Source of the DNA: Romboutsia faecis
GTDB taxonomy: Bacteria; Bacillota; Clostridia; Peptostreptococcales; Peptostreptococcaceae
Direction of reading: 5' to 3'
DNA: 64,000 nt
NCBI RefSeq assembly: GCF_014323405.1
Contig: NZ_JACRWE010000003.1
Coordinates: 1 to 64,000, forward strand
The notes under the pieces were generated by a model. It had not been told where the DNA came from, ran no database searches, and saw only the letters and a program-made list of their open reading frames with translations. Both the position numbers and the translations under genes were made by a program. Below, one piece after another: positions 42,835-52,051 of the stretch; within the stretch, counting starts at the first letter, position 1, and every line of letters begins with the position of its first letter.

Positions 42835-44136
42835 ATGTTGAATTTAAAAAAAATGTTGAACGGTAACTCTATTAGAATTGGTAAGGATTATAAAAATTTG
42901 AATGGTGGGGAAATAAGAACGTTATTGTATTTACAATGTTTGAGCAATGTTAATAATTATGTAGTATTAACAAATACACATGTTTTGAGAGGTCTTATAG
43001 ACATGCATGTTAAAACAATTAAGAAGCATCTAATAAGTTTAGAAAGTAAAAATAGAATAAAGATATATGGAGATATAAATAATTATTGTAGTATTGAAAT
43101 TATTAAAGATGAAACATTTGAAATATATGAAAATATAGAATTTGTATTAGATATGCTAAATGGTTTAAATGATGCAGAACTTAAATTATATTGCATTATG
43201 TCATCTCATTTAAATTTTAAAGAAAATAAGAATTATATATATCCTGCACTTGAAACATTAGTTAAAGAGTATTATACAGATGAAGAATTAAATGATAATT
43301 TAGAAAACGAGATAAGATATATAAATAGAATTAAAAATAAACTCATTGAAAAGGGATTTATTAAGAAAATAGCAGCATTTTATTTTTATAAAGAGAATAA
43401 AGAAAACTTAGGAAAATCAACATTAGGATATTTTTTAAATACTGGAAAACATGATGTACAAAACAATGAGTATATGCAATTTATATATAGTCAAATTGAT
43501 ACTTATAACAATACTCATACAAATAAAATGGATCTGGCAGATATTAAATACTTGAAAAAGTGCAAATATAACTATTTGGATAAATACATTTATAAAGATA
43601 AAATAGAGGATAGTGTTGAAACTTCAGAAGTTGTTGAAGAAATAATAGAAGTGAAAACTAGTGAATCGAATAAAGATATATTTGCTTTATTTAAAGACAT
43701 TATGAATGAAACTCCAAATAAAGCTCTGTTTGATAGAGCATATAATAAGATAAAATCAATTAATAAAAAATATACGGATGATATTATATATCAAACTATT
43801 TATGATGATAGAAATTCACTGTATAGTATTTGTGATAATTGTGGGACTAATGCTCATAAAATAAATTCAATATTTAAATTTGTAAAAGATAACATAGATG
43901 AAAATATAAAAATGAATGAGAATGTAAGAGAATGCGAGTGCTATACTAAAGATTATAGTGATTCAGAACTTGACTGGTTTGATTATGATAAAATTGATAT
44001 ACCTAAATCAAAAGTACACACTGAGTCAAGAAAAAGACGTAGTTTAAATGATATATTAAATGGCATTGCTGAAAATAAAGTTGAGTCTATGGTTATAATT
44101 CCAGATGTGGTTGGGACTATATTTGAAGAAAATTAG
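42835..44136 (+). CDS. probable phage replication initiator with winged-helix domains
   Basis: 433 residues from ATG 42835 (AAGGGG upstream; a GTG at 42829 overlaps the ribosome site). The N-terminal ~230 residues look like two winged-helix units: NLNGGEIRTLLYLQCLSNVNNYVVLTNTHVLRGLIDMHVKTIKKHLISLESKNRIKIYG, then GLNDAELKLYCIMSSHLNFKENKNYIYPALETLVKEYY...NRIKNKLIEKGFIKKI. This is the arrangement of replication initiators and DnaD-like loaders. The C-terminal part is acidic and has two Cys pairs (CDNC, CEC). The assignment is by architecture only. Confidence 0.55.
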   Translation: MLNLKKMLNGNSIRIGKDYKNLNGGEIRTLLYLQCLSNVNNYVVLTNTHVLRGLIDMHVKTIKKHLISLESKNRIKIYGDINNYCSIEIIKDETFEIYENIEFVLDMLNGLNDAELKLYCIMSSHLNFKENKNYIYPALETLVKEYYTDEELNDNLENEIRYINRIKNKLIEKGFIKKIAAFYFYKENKENLGKSTLGYFLNTGKHDVQNNEYMQFIYSQIDTYNNTHTNKMDLADIKYLKKCKYNYLDKYIYKDKIEDSVETSEVVEEIIEVKTSESNKDIFALFKDIMNETPNKALFDRAYNKIKSINKKYTDDIIYQTIYDDRNSLYSICDNCGTNAHKINSIFKFVKDNIDENIKMNENVRECECYTKDYSDSELDWFDYDKIDIPKSKVHTESRKRRSLNDILNGIAENKVESMVIIPDVVGTIFEEN

Positions 44137-44152
44137 ATTGAGAGGGGATATT

Positions 44153-44611
44153 ATGTATTATAGTTACAGTGGGAATAGTATTTACTATGATGAGGAAGAT
44201 CAGTATACAAAAATTGAATATGAAGAACTCGAAACAAGTGAGTATATAAATAATGTTGCTACATATGAGGAAATTGATTGTGAAGGTGAATGGAATGATG
44301 ATAGGGTATTTATATACAATTATAGCAAAAAAGAGTATGATGATTTAAAAAATAAATATTATAGTTATCATGGTGTAGAAGTTAAAAAAAGACTATTATT
44401 CAAACATATGAAATTGAGTAAAAGATATTTTGAACCACGTCAGTTAAATATCAAAGAGTTAACAAAAGAAGAAATAATAAATGAAGTTTGGTATAGGATA
44501 GCTAATAAAGATTACTTAGTGGATGCTAAAATTGATGATTTAGATTATTTGTGCATGTCTATAAAAAGTAATATGAATAAAAATGACCTATTATTTATGT
44601 GTAATCTTTAA
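44153..44611 (+). CDS. hypothetical phage protein, 152 aa
   Basis: Starts at ATG 44153 behind GAGAGGGG; an upstream frame overlapping the previous gene lacks a site. Tyr/Glu/Asp-rich N-terminal half (many YY, EE pairs), more basic centre (KKRLLFKHMKLSKRYFEPRQ) and a helical end (KELTKEEIINEVWYRIANKDYL). No family recognised. Translated in the early operon, 16 bases after the initiator gene. Confidence 0.6.
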   Translation: MYYSYSGNSIYYDEEDQYTKIEYEELETSEYINNVATYEEIDCEGEWNDDRVFIYNYSKKEYDDLKNKYYSYHGVEVKKRLLFKHMKLSKRYFEPRQLNIKELTKEEIINEVWYRIANKDYLVDAKIDDLDYLCMSIKSNMNKNDLLFMCNL

Positions 44612-44636
44612 TTATATTATATAGGGTAAATAAGTA

Positions 44637-44668
44637 AGATAACACTTCAGAAATGAGGTGTTATTTTT
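44637..44668 (+). terminator. hairpin with T-run after the 152-residue gene
   Basis: AACACTTCA pairs with TGAGGTGTT (one wobble) and is followed by ATTTTTAT. It may attenuate rather than end the early transcript. Confidence 0.7.
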
Positions 44669-44702
44669 ATGTTCAAAATAAAAAAATTAGGAGGAGTAAG
44701 AA

Positions 44703-45059
44703 ATGAATATAAGTTTTATGTTTGAGTTAATTGAAGATATGAGCAAAGAAGAAATAATGAAGGCTATGAAAATATGCGATGAGAAGAGGTTACAAGAAAT
44801 ACTACAACTTAGTGTATGTGAAGACAGAAAAAAGGTTAAAGAAATGTTAGCAAATTATAAACCAACTTCTATTGCATCATTACCAGCAACAGATAATTTA
44901 ATGGGACTATGTGAGTATTTAAATTTGTGCCATTCGCATAGGGTAAAATTGTTTACATTTGATAATAGTTCAAAGTACATTTTTAATAGTGAAGAAATTA
45001 GAAATCCATATTTCGAAGGGAGAGAAACTAATAATGAATTACTTGAAATTGAAGATTAA
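44703..45059 (+). CDS. hypothetical phage protein, 118 aa
   Basis: AGGAGGAG precedes the ATG. Helical N-terminus (SFMFELIEDMSKEEIMKAMKICDEKRLQEILQL) with alternating charge, then a beta-rich end. No recognised domain. The leader contains AAAATTAGGAG, which is exactly complementary to a stretch of the candidate small RNA at 52 kb. Confidence 0.6.
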   Translation: MNISFMFELIEDMSKEEIMKAMKICDEKRLQEILQLSVCEDRKKVKEMLANYKPTSIASLPATDNLMGLCEYLNLCHSHRVKLFTFDNSSKYIFNSEEIRNPYFEGRETNNELLEIED

Positions 45060-45219
45060 AGAAAGTAGTTTTACGAATGAGGATCTAATGAATCTTTTAA
45101 ATTTAAGTAGGAGTACATATTACAGAAAGATTAAAGAAAGTAGTTTTACATTGAAGGAAATAAAGACTATAAGAAGTCTGATTGATATTGAAATAGAAAA
45201 AGTTATGGAGGAGATATAA
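45034..45219 (+). CDS. small helix-turn-helix protein, 61 aa
   Basis: The residues LTNEDL-like FTNEDLMNLLNLSRSTYYRKIKESSFTLKEIKTIRSLI form a clear HTH (recognition helix SRSTYYRKIK) of the kind seen in small phage regulators. The start ATG 45034 overlaps the previous gene by 26 bases and has only GGGAGA at some distance. An in-frame earlier start (44959) would add an implausible N-terminus. It directly abuts the next gene. Confidence 0.6.
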   Translation: MNYLKLKIKESSFTNEDLMNLLNLSRSTYYRKIKESSFTLKEIKTIRSLIDIEIEKVMEEI

Positions 45220-45450
45220 ATGGAAGAAAGAGCAATTAAAGCATATAAAAATGGAAAAAAAGATGAATATTACTACCTTGTAGAAAAATTAACTAAAAAA
45301 GACATTGAAAATACAGAAATTGCTAGAAAATTATTTGAAAAAGATATTGATAAGCTACTACAAAAATTTCAACAACTATTTGGAAGAGAGTGTGCAAATA
45401 TAGATGGTGATGCCAGTTTAAGTGCCTGGTTAGATTTAATAGAAGAATAG
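45220..45450 (+). CDS. hypothetical phage protein, 76 aa
   Basis: The ATG immediately follows the stop of the HTH gene, with GGAGGA inside that gene. Lys/Glu-rich helical protein ending FGRECANIDGDASLSAWLDLIEE. Family not recognised. Confidence 0.6.
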   Translation: MEERAIKAYKNGKKDEYYYLVEKLTKKDIENTEIARKLFEKDIDKLLQKFQQLFGRECANIDGDASLSAWLDLIEE

Positions 45451-45461
45451 GATGGTGTAAT

Positions 45462-46067
45462 ATGGAGTGTGTTGTCTGTGGTAGATATCAAGATAAGTTA
45501 ACAAAAGGTATGTGTAGAAAGCATTATCAGCAATGGATTAAGCATAATACAGTATTAGATCATAATTCCAGAACTGTTTTTGATTTGAATGAAATAATAC
45601 TTCATAACAATTATGCTGAGATGCTAATCTATAATAGATTAGGAGATAAAATTGCTAGTACATATATAGATTTAGATGATGTTGATAAAGTAAAAAAATA
45701 TAAATGGGGATTAGAAGGTAGGTATATAAAAAATAAAGAAGTTGGTAAATTGCATAGATTCATTATGTCATGTCCAGAAGATAAACTTGTCGATCACATT
45801 AACCATAATTCTTTAGATAATCGCAGAAAAAATCTTAGAATATGTACTTATCAACAAAATAATATGAATGTAAGTATTAGTAAAAGAAATAAAAGTGGAG
45901 TTGTAGGAGTAAGTTTTCACAAAGCTAGTAAAAAGTGGGCTGCTAGAATAAAATTAAATAAAAAAGATATATGGCTAGGAAGTTTCGAGTTTATAGAAGA
46001 TGCAATTAAAGCTAGAAGAGAAGCAGAAATTAAATACTTTGGAGAGTACAGAAATAAACACCAGTAA
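45462..46067 (+). CDS. HNH endonuclease with AP2-like DNA-binding domain (homing-type)
   Basis: 201 residues. A small N-terminal zinc knuckle (CVVCG...CRKHYQQW), a middle beta region, the HNH_3 core KLHRFIM...LVDHINHNSLDNRRKNLRICT (His-Asn-Asn/His arrangement, about 100-128), and a C-terminal AP2-type domain (KSGVVGVSFHKASKKWAARIKLNKKDIWLGSFEFIEDAIKARREAEIKYFG). This is the structure of free-standing homing endonucleases that spread among phages. It is inserted between small early genes. Its TAA stop lies in the loop of a small terminator-like hairpin. Confidence 0.9.
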   Translation: MECVVCGRYQDKLTKGMCRKHYQQWIKHNTVLDHNSRTVFDLNEIILHNNYAEMLIYNRLGDKIASTYIDLDDVDKVKKYKWGLEGRYIKNKEVGKLHRFIMSCPEDKLVDHINHNSLDNRRKNLRICTYQQNNMNVSISKRNKSGVVGVSFHKASKKWAARIKLNKKDIWLGSFEFIEDAIKARREAEIKYFGEYRNKHQ

Positions 46068-46079
46068 GGTGTTATTTTT
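46057..46079 (+). terminator. stop-codon hairpin after the HNH/AP2 gene
   Basis: AACACC pairs with GGTGTT, loop AGTAA containing the stop TAA (46065-46067), followed by ATTTTTAT. Confidence 0.6.
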
Positions 46080-46105
46080 ATGTTTAAATTTAGGAGGAAT
46101 TGAGA

Positions 46106-46477
46106 ATGTATAATAATGGATTTAGAGATAGAAAAAGAGCTTTTACAGGGATGAAAACAGTTGAACATATAGCTGATAAGAATGTGAAAATAGAAGGTTA
46201 CGAATATTACAGATATACAACAACAGTTGATTTGGCTGATAAATTAAACGTTAATTTAGAAAAATTAAATGAAATATGTGAAGAAAATCAGATAGGTAAG
46301 AAATTTACCTATTTAGTAGGAACTGAATGTTTAGGATTAGAATATAGCAGACCAATAATATTAGGATCTTCAGTTGATTATTCAAAAGGGAAATTAGCAA
46401 AGGATCATACTAAAATAGCATCAGATGTCTATGTTTTAACCTTCAATCAATATTTAAAATTAAAGAAGTTAGTATAA
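46106..46477 (+). CDS. hypothetical phage protein, 123 aa
   Basis: ATG 46106 has AGGAGG 8 bases upstream. Contains a possible HTH-like stretch (TVDLADKLNVNLEKLNEICEENQIGKKF), otherwise no known motif. It sits between the HNH/AP2 gene and a large gene of unknown function. Confidence 0.6.
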   Translation: MYNNGFRDRKRAFTGMKTVEHIADKNVKIEGYEYYRYTTTVDLADKLNVNLEKLNEICEENQIGKKFTYLVGTECLGLEYSRPIILGSSVDYSKGKLAKDHTKIASDVYVLTFNQYLKLKKLV

Positions 46478-46577
46478 TTTTTTGTTTGATATAAAAATAT
46501 TTAAAATACTACATTATAATATTAATATAAAAATATTACAATTGCAACAAATTTTAAATTTTAGGAGGAGTAAATTT

Positions 46578-47789
46578 ATGGAATTAAGGGATATACAAGA
46601 AATGGATAGTTTAGACAAAATATATGAATATATAATTAAGAATAGTTTTGAAGAAAAGTTAAATAAGAATATGTACTGGGACAATAAATTGAGCTACAGT
46701 ACATATGAAGGGAGCTATTTAAACTTAAAGTATACTAAGACTTTAGATAGCCAATTAGATACGTTGTTCCCAAAGTTAGTAAAGATATATGCCAAAAAAT
46801 TTGAAGTAGATATAACTAATGATTCTTCATTTTTAGAAGATATTGCATCATTAGTTAGAATCCATGTGTATGACATTTTAAAAATGTACTATACAGGTGA
46901 ATTAGATGAAGAAATACAACGTGAATTCAAGTTTAAAATAGAAAATAACATAAGCAACTTTAAGAAATTGTTTACTTATGAGAATATAGATAGATTTGTT
47001 AGTTTTTTACTTATTAAGTGTACACAAGAGGCTACAAGAAGTACAAATGAAATAAGTAGTTATATTAGAAGAAATAAAGTAAATAACTCATATGAGTATA
47101 ATATAACTGACTTTAAAAGTTTAGATAGAACTATAAAATTTAGTAGTAGCAGGACAGAAGAGGCTGAGGATATAAGTGTAGAAGAATACTTATACTTAAT
47201 TAGTGATAATAAAGATAAATTCAATGATGATATAGTAAAGATAAATAATGCTAGAAATATTTATAATTTGCTTAGTACACTAAGTTTTTTACTCACTGAT
47301 AAGCAAAAGGAATTTGTAAAAATAACTAGCCAGGCTATAGAAAATAATATGATGTTGATTGATGAAGTATTTTCAGTAGATGACTTAAATTATAGTAAAG
47401 AGCAAAAGAAACAGTTCAAAAGGATGATAGGTAAAAGATTACTTGAAATTTTAAATAGTTATGAAATAAAAAAGTATGTTAATAGTTATGAATATAAAGA
47501 TAGTAGAAATAGAAATCAAGTTGGTTATCAGCTAAAGAAAGATGATTTATTTGAACGAAAAATTAAAGAAATATTAGATAGGGACTCAATTCAAGAGTCC
47601 TTTTTTTATTTGGTTAAGTTGATAAATAAAGATAATGTTGTAGCTGATAAGTTAATTGAAATAATCACAGATATGGATCAGGTACATATGAAAGCAATAT
47701 GTAATTTTAATAGAACAAACAAAATTGATAACAAGTATATAACAATTCATTTTGAAAAAATATTAAAGAAATTAAGAGGTAAAATATAG
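46578..47789 (+). CDS. large phage protein of unknown function, 403 aa; remotely sigma-like layout
   Basis: Starts at ATG 46578 with AGGAGGAG; the open frame upstream to 46482 has no site. All-helical. A helix FVSFLLIKCTQEATRSTNEISSYIRR (about 140-165) is followed by SLDRTIKF (181-188), an acidic stretch and LSFLLTDKQKEFVK (235-248), then a helical pair ending KRMIGKRLLEIL. This order resembles regions 2, 3 and 4 of sigma factors and recurs in the 642-residue protein at 48333, but similarity is weak. At codon 339 an in-frame CAA sits exactly where a stop would be in a terminator-like hairpin (47582-47607). Confidence 0.55.
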   Translation: MELRDIQEMDSLDKIYEYIIKNSFEEKLNKNMYWDNKLSYSTYEGSYLNLKYTKTLDSQLDTLFPKLVKIYAKKFEVDITNDSSFLEDIASLVRIHVYDILKMYYTGELDEEIQREFKFKIENNISNFKKLFTYENIDRFVSFLLIKCTQEATRSTNEISSYIRRNKVNNSYEYNITDFKSLDRTIKFSSSRTEEAEDISVEEYLYLISDNKDKFNDDIVKINNARNIYNLLSTLSFLLTDKQKEFVKITSQAIENNMMLIDEVFSVDDLNYSKEQKKQFKRMIGKRLLEILNSYEIKKYVNSYEYKDSRNRNQVGYQLKKDDLFERKIKEILDRDSIQESFFYLVKLINKDNVVADKLIEIITDMDQVHMKAICNFNRTNKIDNKYITIHFEKILKKLRGKI

Positions 47790-48290
47790 ATGGATAATTT
47801 TATAAGAATAGTAAAAGAAATATTAGAAAATGAAAGTGAATACGAGAAAGCAGAAAAGCTAATAGAGCTAATGAATGATAAAACAGCTTGTCAAATAGCT
47901 TTAGATTCTCTCGAAGGAACAATAGGAAGTCAAAGTATTTATTTGTTGTATAAGTTAACTCAAGATGTCGATATTGATTCTTATATAGATGATTACATAG
48001 AGTTAATTGATAATATTACAGATGTATTAATGTGGAGAGTTAAGTATTTAGAAGATAATTATGGAACTTATAAGTCATTGGAAAAAGAAGTGAGTATAGA
48101 CAATAAATTACTATTAGAAAGTTCAGATATAGATTACTTATACAATAAGTACATAGAGTCACTAGATGATATGAAAAATTATATAGAAGAAGATATCTTG
48201 TATTCTAATGATGGTATTTTTTATGGTATAGATAACGAATATAGAAAATTCGATGAGTATAATGGTTATTATGAAAGTGAGTGGGACTAG
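47790..48290 (+). CDS. hypothetical acidic phage protein, 166 aa
   Basis: ATG directly after the previous stop (TAGATG). Very acidic and Tyr-rich towards the end (DDYIELIDNITDV..., YNGYYESEWD); helical N-terminal half (FIRIVKEILENESEYEKAEKLIELM). No family recognised. The stop TAG lies in the stem of a hairpin (48284-48303) followed by six T. Confidence 0.55.
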   Translation: MDNFIRIVKEILENESEYEKAEKLIELMNDKTACQIALDSLEGTIGSQSIYLLYKLTQDVDIDSYIDDYIELIDNITDVLMWRVKYLEDNYGTYKSLEKEVSIDNKLLLESSDIDYLYNKYIESLDDMKNYIEEDILYSNDGIFYGIDNEYRKFDEYNGYYESEWD

Positions 48291-48309
48291 TATTTATTAG
48301 TCCTTTTTT
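48284..48309 (+). terminator. stop-codon hairpin after the 166-residue gene
   Basis: GGACTA (48284-48289) pairs with TAGTCC (48298-48303), then TTTTTT. The stop TAG is 48288-48290. Confidence 0.65.
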
Positions 48310-48332
48310 ACATTTTTAAAGGTGGTGTTGAT

Positions 48333-50261
48333 TTGGGGATAATAGATATTGAGTATTTATGTAAACTAGATAGATTAAGAGATAGTTATATAGATGGACT
48401 AGGAAATAAAAAAATTGTACAAATAGAAAATAAAACGAGGAGAACAAAAGAAGAAACTACTTATAGAACTATTACTATCAATGACAATAGACTTGTCAAA
48501 AATGAAGGCATTATTGATTCAATGGTAAGAATGACATTTGAATTTAAAAAAATAAATGATAAAGAACATTCACTAGGAGAGTATCAGGACAAGAGAGTAG
48601 TTTTTGGTGCATATCTAAGATATAAGATAGTGAAGAAAAAAGAATCTGCATGGGATACTTATTTCAGAACATGTCAAAAAGTATACTTTAACGAGTTTAA
48701 AAATGAAATATGCAAAAATGATTTTGAAGGATATATGGCCGAAGGAGTATTAAAAGGGATAGAATTATTATGTGATCTAGTCGAGGGTAAATTTAATAAT
48801 AGGATAAGGGAAATATTTGATATAGAAATTAATTCAGTAGAAGATTTTAAAAATGTTTTAAGAGATGAAAATTTAAGTAAAGATATTTGTAATTATTTGA
48901 TTTCAGCTGTAAAGAATGATGCTAGGGATTTAGCATATTACGGAAAAAATCCTATTTGGTGTACTTATAAAAATAAAAATAGTCAAGAATTAAAATATTT
49001 TAGTTATATTTATTTAGATAAACCAGTTAAAAAAGATAGTGATGAAATAGGTTATGATTTTATGGGGTTAACTGAAGAAGAATCTTATGATAAAGAGCTA
49101 GATAAAATAGATGAAATAATTGAGGTAAAAGATATTGAAAAAAAGGAAGATGGTATTTATAATTTCATAATACAAAATAAGAACAAAATATTAACTGAAA
49201 GACAAATTGAATATATTGAGGACTATATTGATGGAGTAGAAAAAAATAGAATATTCAATTTTGATAAGTTTATAGCATCAAGAATATTAGATTATTTACA
49301 TAATAATAGAAATTGTTTTAAGAAAAGTTGGGGGTATGTTTATAATGGTGATATATTAAATATATTAGAATGTATATTGACTAAAAATACATTAAAGAGT
49401 AGCTATATAGAGTTAATAAATAGTTTAAATAATTGTAATTCTAAAGTTGAAACAATATTATTAGATGGCATACATAGTTTAGACTGTATTCATTACAAGC
49501 ATATTACAAAAAGTATTACTAAAGATATTTATAGTAAGTATTATATAGATAATTATTTTATTGAAGTGGTTGAAGAACTACAAAGAATATATAATTTTTA
49601 TTCAAATTCTAATAAAAGTATTTATAATTTTAGTAAATCAGAAAACGAGTTGAAAATGTCTACGTTTAAAAAATGGGTAGATAAAAACATACTTGGTGAT
49701 AAGTTAGAAAGTAGAGTTTTATCAGTTCAGAATGATAAATCAGAATTGTATTCTAAGGATGAAATAAGTGAAATTTATAATAAAATTTTTAATAGTAATA
49801 TGAACTACATTAATTTTAAAAAGTACATGAATGAATGTGGATATTACATAAGTAATAAAATAACTATTACAGTAGAAAATAAAAAACTATACTGTTATAA
49901 AATTATGAAAATTGAAAATATTTCGGAGTTAAAAAAGCATACTAAGCAAATAAAAAAAACAAATAGTAAGAAATTAGAATTAAAAGTTGATGATAAGATA
50001 ATTGATGAATTAAGAAGTTTAATAGAAGAAAATTTAGTTAAAGGATTTGTAGTTATGACCAATAATGATATCGGATATATGAAATATGCTACTATTAAAA
50101 ATTTTTTAATGAACAAACTAAATATAAAAGTATCAAATAGATTAAAGACTGATGATGTAATTATGTTGTGTGAAAAGGCAGGGTATAAGATGCATAATAG
50201 AACATCAAAAAAAATAAGTGATAAATCTTATAATATTAGAAAGCTAGAGAGATTACGCTAA
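48333..50261 (+). CDS. large phage protein of unknown function, 642 aa; related to the 403-aa protein
   Basis: TTG start with AAAGGTGG upstream. The first half has a helix DFEGYMAEGVLKGIELLCDL (about 130-149) and ICNYLISAVKNDARDLAYYG, followed by YLDKPVKKDSDEIG (about 227-240) and NKILTERQIEYIEDYIDG (about 284-301), the same series as SLDRTIKF...LTDKQKEF in the 403-residue protein. A long C-terminal extension (about 310-642) follows, Asn/Lys-rich, with possible HTH stretches. Neither enzyme motif nor transmembrane segment is visible. It ends in a stop-codon hairpin and leads directly into the helicase gene. Sigma-like or replication-associated functions are guesses. Confidence 0.55.
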   Translation: MGIIDIEYLCKLDRLRDSYIDGLGNKKIVQIENKTRRTKEETTYRTITINDNRLVKNEGIIDSMVRMTFEFKKINDKEHSLGEYQDKRVVFGAYLRYKIVKKKESAWDTYFRTCQKVYFNEFKNEICKNDFEGYMAEGVLKGIELLCDLVEGKFNNRIREIFDIEINSVEDFKNVLRDENLSKDICNYLISAVKNDARDLAYYGKNPIWCTYKNKNSQELKYFSYIYLDKPVKKDSDEIGYDFMGLTEEESYDKELDKIDEIIEVKDIEKKEDGIYNFIIQNKNKILTERQIEYIEDYIDGVEKNRIFNFDKFIASRILDYLHNNRNCFKKSWGYVYNGDILNILECILTKNTLKSSYIELINSLNNCNSKVETILLDGIHSLDCIHYKHITKSITKDIYSKYYIDNYFIEVVEELQRIYNFYSNSNKSIYNFSKSENELKMSTFKKWVDKNILGDKLESRVLSVQNDKSELYSKDEISEIYNKIFNSNMNYINFKKYMNECGYYISNKITITVENKKLYCYKIMKIENISELKKHTKQIKKTNSKKLELKVDDKIIDELRSLIEENLVKGFVVMTNNDIGYMKYATIKNFLMNKLNIKVSNRLKTDDVIMLCEKAGYKMHNRTSKKISDKSYNIRKLERLR

Positions 50262-50276
50262 GTAGTCTCTTTTTAT
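50249..50276 (+). terminator. stop-codon hairpin after the 642-residue gene
   Basis: GAGATTAC pairs with GTAGTCTC (one T-G wobble), loop GCTAA containing the TAA stop (50259-50261), followed by TTTTTATTTT. Confidence 0.65.
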
Positions 50277-50300
50277 TTTAAAAATTAGGAGGAGTGAAAA

Positions 50301-51908
50301 ATGAAATTAAGAGGATATCAGGAAGAGTGCATAAATGCAATAAATGAGTTAGAAAAGGGAAGTAAAAAAATAGTAAATATAGCAACAGGTGGAGGAAAGA
50401 CTGTTATATTTTCACATTTAATAAAGTTAACTAAGGGTAAAGTATTAATACTAGTCGACCAAAAGGAATTACGAGATCAAGCAAAACAAAAGATAATACA
50501 AATTTGCGGTTCATCTATTGAAGATGAAATAGGAATAATTCAGTCAGATGTTAACGAAACAGATAAGAGAATAACTATTTGCACAAGGCAAACTTTATCG
50601 TATAGATCTTTTAGACGTGTATCATCCATATCTGATAATAAGTTTGATTTAGTAATAATTGATGAAGTACATAGGGGTACTAAACAATTAAAAAAGATAT
50701 TAGAACATGTTGAAGCAGATAAAATTCTAGGTTTCTCGGGTACTCCATTTAATATTAAAGATTTAAAATTGGTATTTGATGGATTTGTATATGAAAAAGA
50801 TACACTTGCGTTAATAGAAGAAGGTTATCTGGTGTCACCAAAATGCTTTAGAATATATACTGATATAGATATAAGTAGAGTAAAAACTGTAGGAGGAGAA
50901 TTTGTAAGTGCTGACTTAGAGAAGTACATAAATGTTAAGAATAGAGATGAACTTATAATAAAAACTTATTTAGACAAGTGTAAAGATAGAAATAAAACTT
51001 TAGTATTTGCAAATAGTATTGAACATAGCAACTCATTAGCTGATGCATTCTGTAAGAATGGAGTTAAGGCTAAGAGCGTAACAAGTGCATTAGATACTAA
51101 AGAGAGAGCAAGTATATTAAATGATTTTGAAAATGGTGATATTAAAGTTTTAGTAAATGTATCAACAATGACAACAGGAGTTGATATTCCTCAAATAGAT
51201 TGCCTGATACTTGCAAGACCTACTAAGAGTAAGATATTATTTCATCAATGTGTCGGTAGAGGTTTAAGATTATATGAAGGAAAAGAATCTTGCTTAATAC
51301 TTGATATAGTCGATAATTACAGTAAACATAACTTATTGAGTTGTAAGAATGTATTTGATTTGGATGATGGATTAACAGTTTCAGAAATGGAAGAGAAACG
51401 AAAGTATGAGAAAAAGCAAAAGGAAATACAAGAAGAACAAGAAAGAATTAGAATTGAGCAAGAGTTAAAAATATTAGAAGAAGAAATAAACTTATTCAAT
51501 ATGGATATTAAGAATATATTACAAGTTAGTAATTTAGATTATTATTTTAATAAAATTAATAATAAGGATATAGCAATAATAAGTGCAGATATTGATATAG
51601 ATTATTACATAGTTAAGAATAATAATGAGTTTGCATTGTACAAGTTGACTAAGAATAAAAACTATAATCATAATTTGGAGTTAGTATGCGAAAATGATAA
51701 CTTAATGGAACTGGTAGGGTATACGGATAGTCTAGTGTTAGAATATGGAACTAGTTTTGCAAATAAGAAATCGAGTTGGAAGAAAGAAGGAGCAACAGTT
51801 AAACAATTGAACATGATAAAGAACAGTATGTATATTAATACCAAGTTTGATGTGCATAAACATTATGCAAAGAAAACTAGTTATTTTCAGCTAAAAGACA
51901 TAATATAA
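50301..51908 (+). CDS. phage SF2 DEAD/DEAH-box helicase
   Basis: 535 residues. Motif I ATGGGKTVIF (about 29-38), motif II IIDEVHRG (DEVH variant), motif III GFSGTPF, then in the second RecA domain LVFANSIEHSNSLADAF, STMTTGVDIPQIDCLILARPT and motif VI HQCVGRGLRLYEGK. This is the compact UvsW/RecQ-like phage replication helicase type. The C-terminal ~160 residues (coiled coil EKKQKEIQEEQERIRIEQE, then a unique domain) may bind a partner. AGGAGGAG precedes the ATG. Probably unwinds the origin or stalled forks with the initiator at 42835. Confidence 0.9.
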   Translation: MKLRGYQEECINAINELEKGSKKIVNIATGGGKTVIFSHLIKLTKGKVLILVDQKELRDQAKQKIIQICGSSIEDEIGIIQSDVNETDKRITICTRQTLSYRSFRRVSSISDNKFDLVIIDEVHRGTKQLKKILEHVEADKILGFSGTPFNIKDLKLVFDGFVYEKDTLALIEEGYLVSPKCFRIYTDIDISRVKTVGGEFVSADLEKYINVKNRDELIIKTYLDKCKDRNKTLVFANSIEHSNSLADAFCKNGVKAKSVTSALDTKERASILNDFENGDIKVLVNVSTMTTGVDIPQIDCLILARPTKSKILFHQCVGRGLRLYEGKESCLILDIVDNYSKHNLLSCKNVFDLDDGLTVSEMEEKRKYEKKQKEIQEEQERIRIEQELKILEEEINLFNMDIKNILQVSNLDYYFNKINNKDIAIISADIDIDYYIVKNNNEFALYKLTKNKNYNHNLELVCENDNLMELVGYTDSLVLEYGTSFANKKSSWKKEGATVKQLNMIKNSMYINTKFDVHKHYAKKTSYFQLKDII

Positions 51909-52051
51909 GTGAGGCAATGAGGACGATTCTAAGAATTTAAAGGTATAAGTAATAGCCGAAGAAAATAGAAGTCCTTATAGGCTAAAATAAAAGGCTAATA
52001 ATGTTTCATATATGATACTAATTATTATTTTTATATCTTAAAGTGTATATA

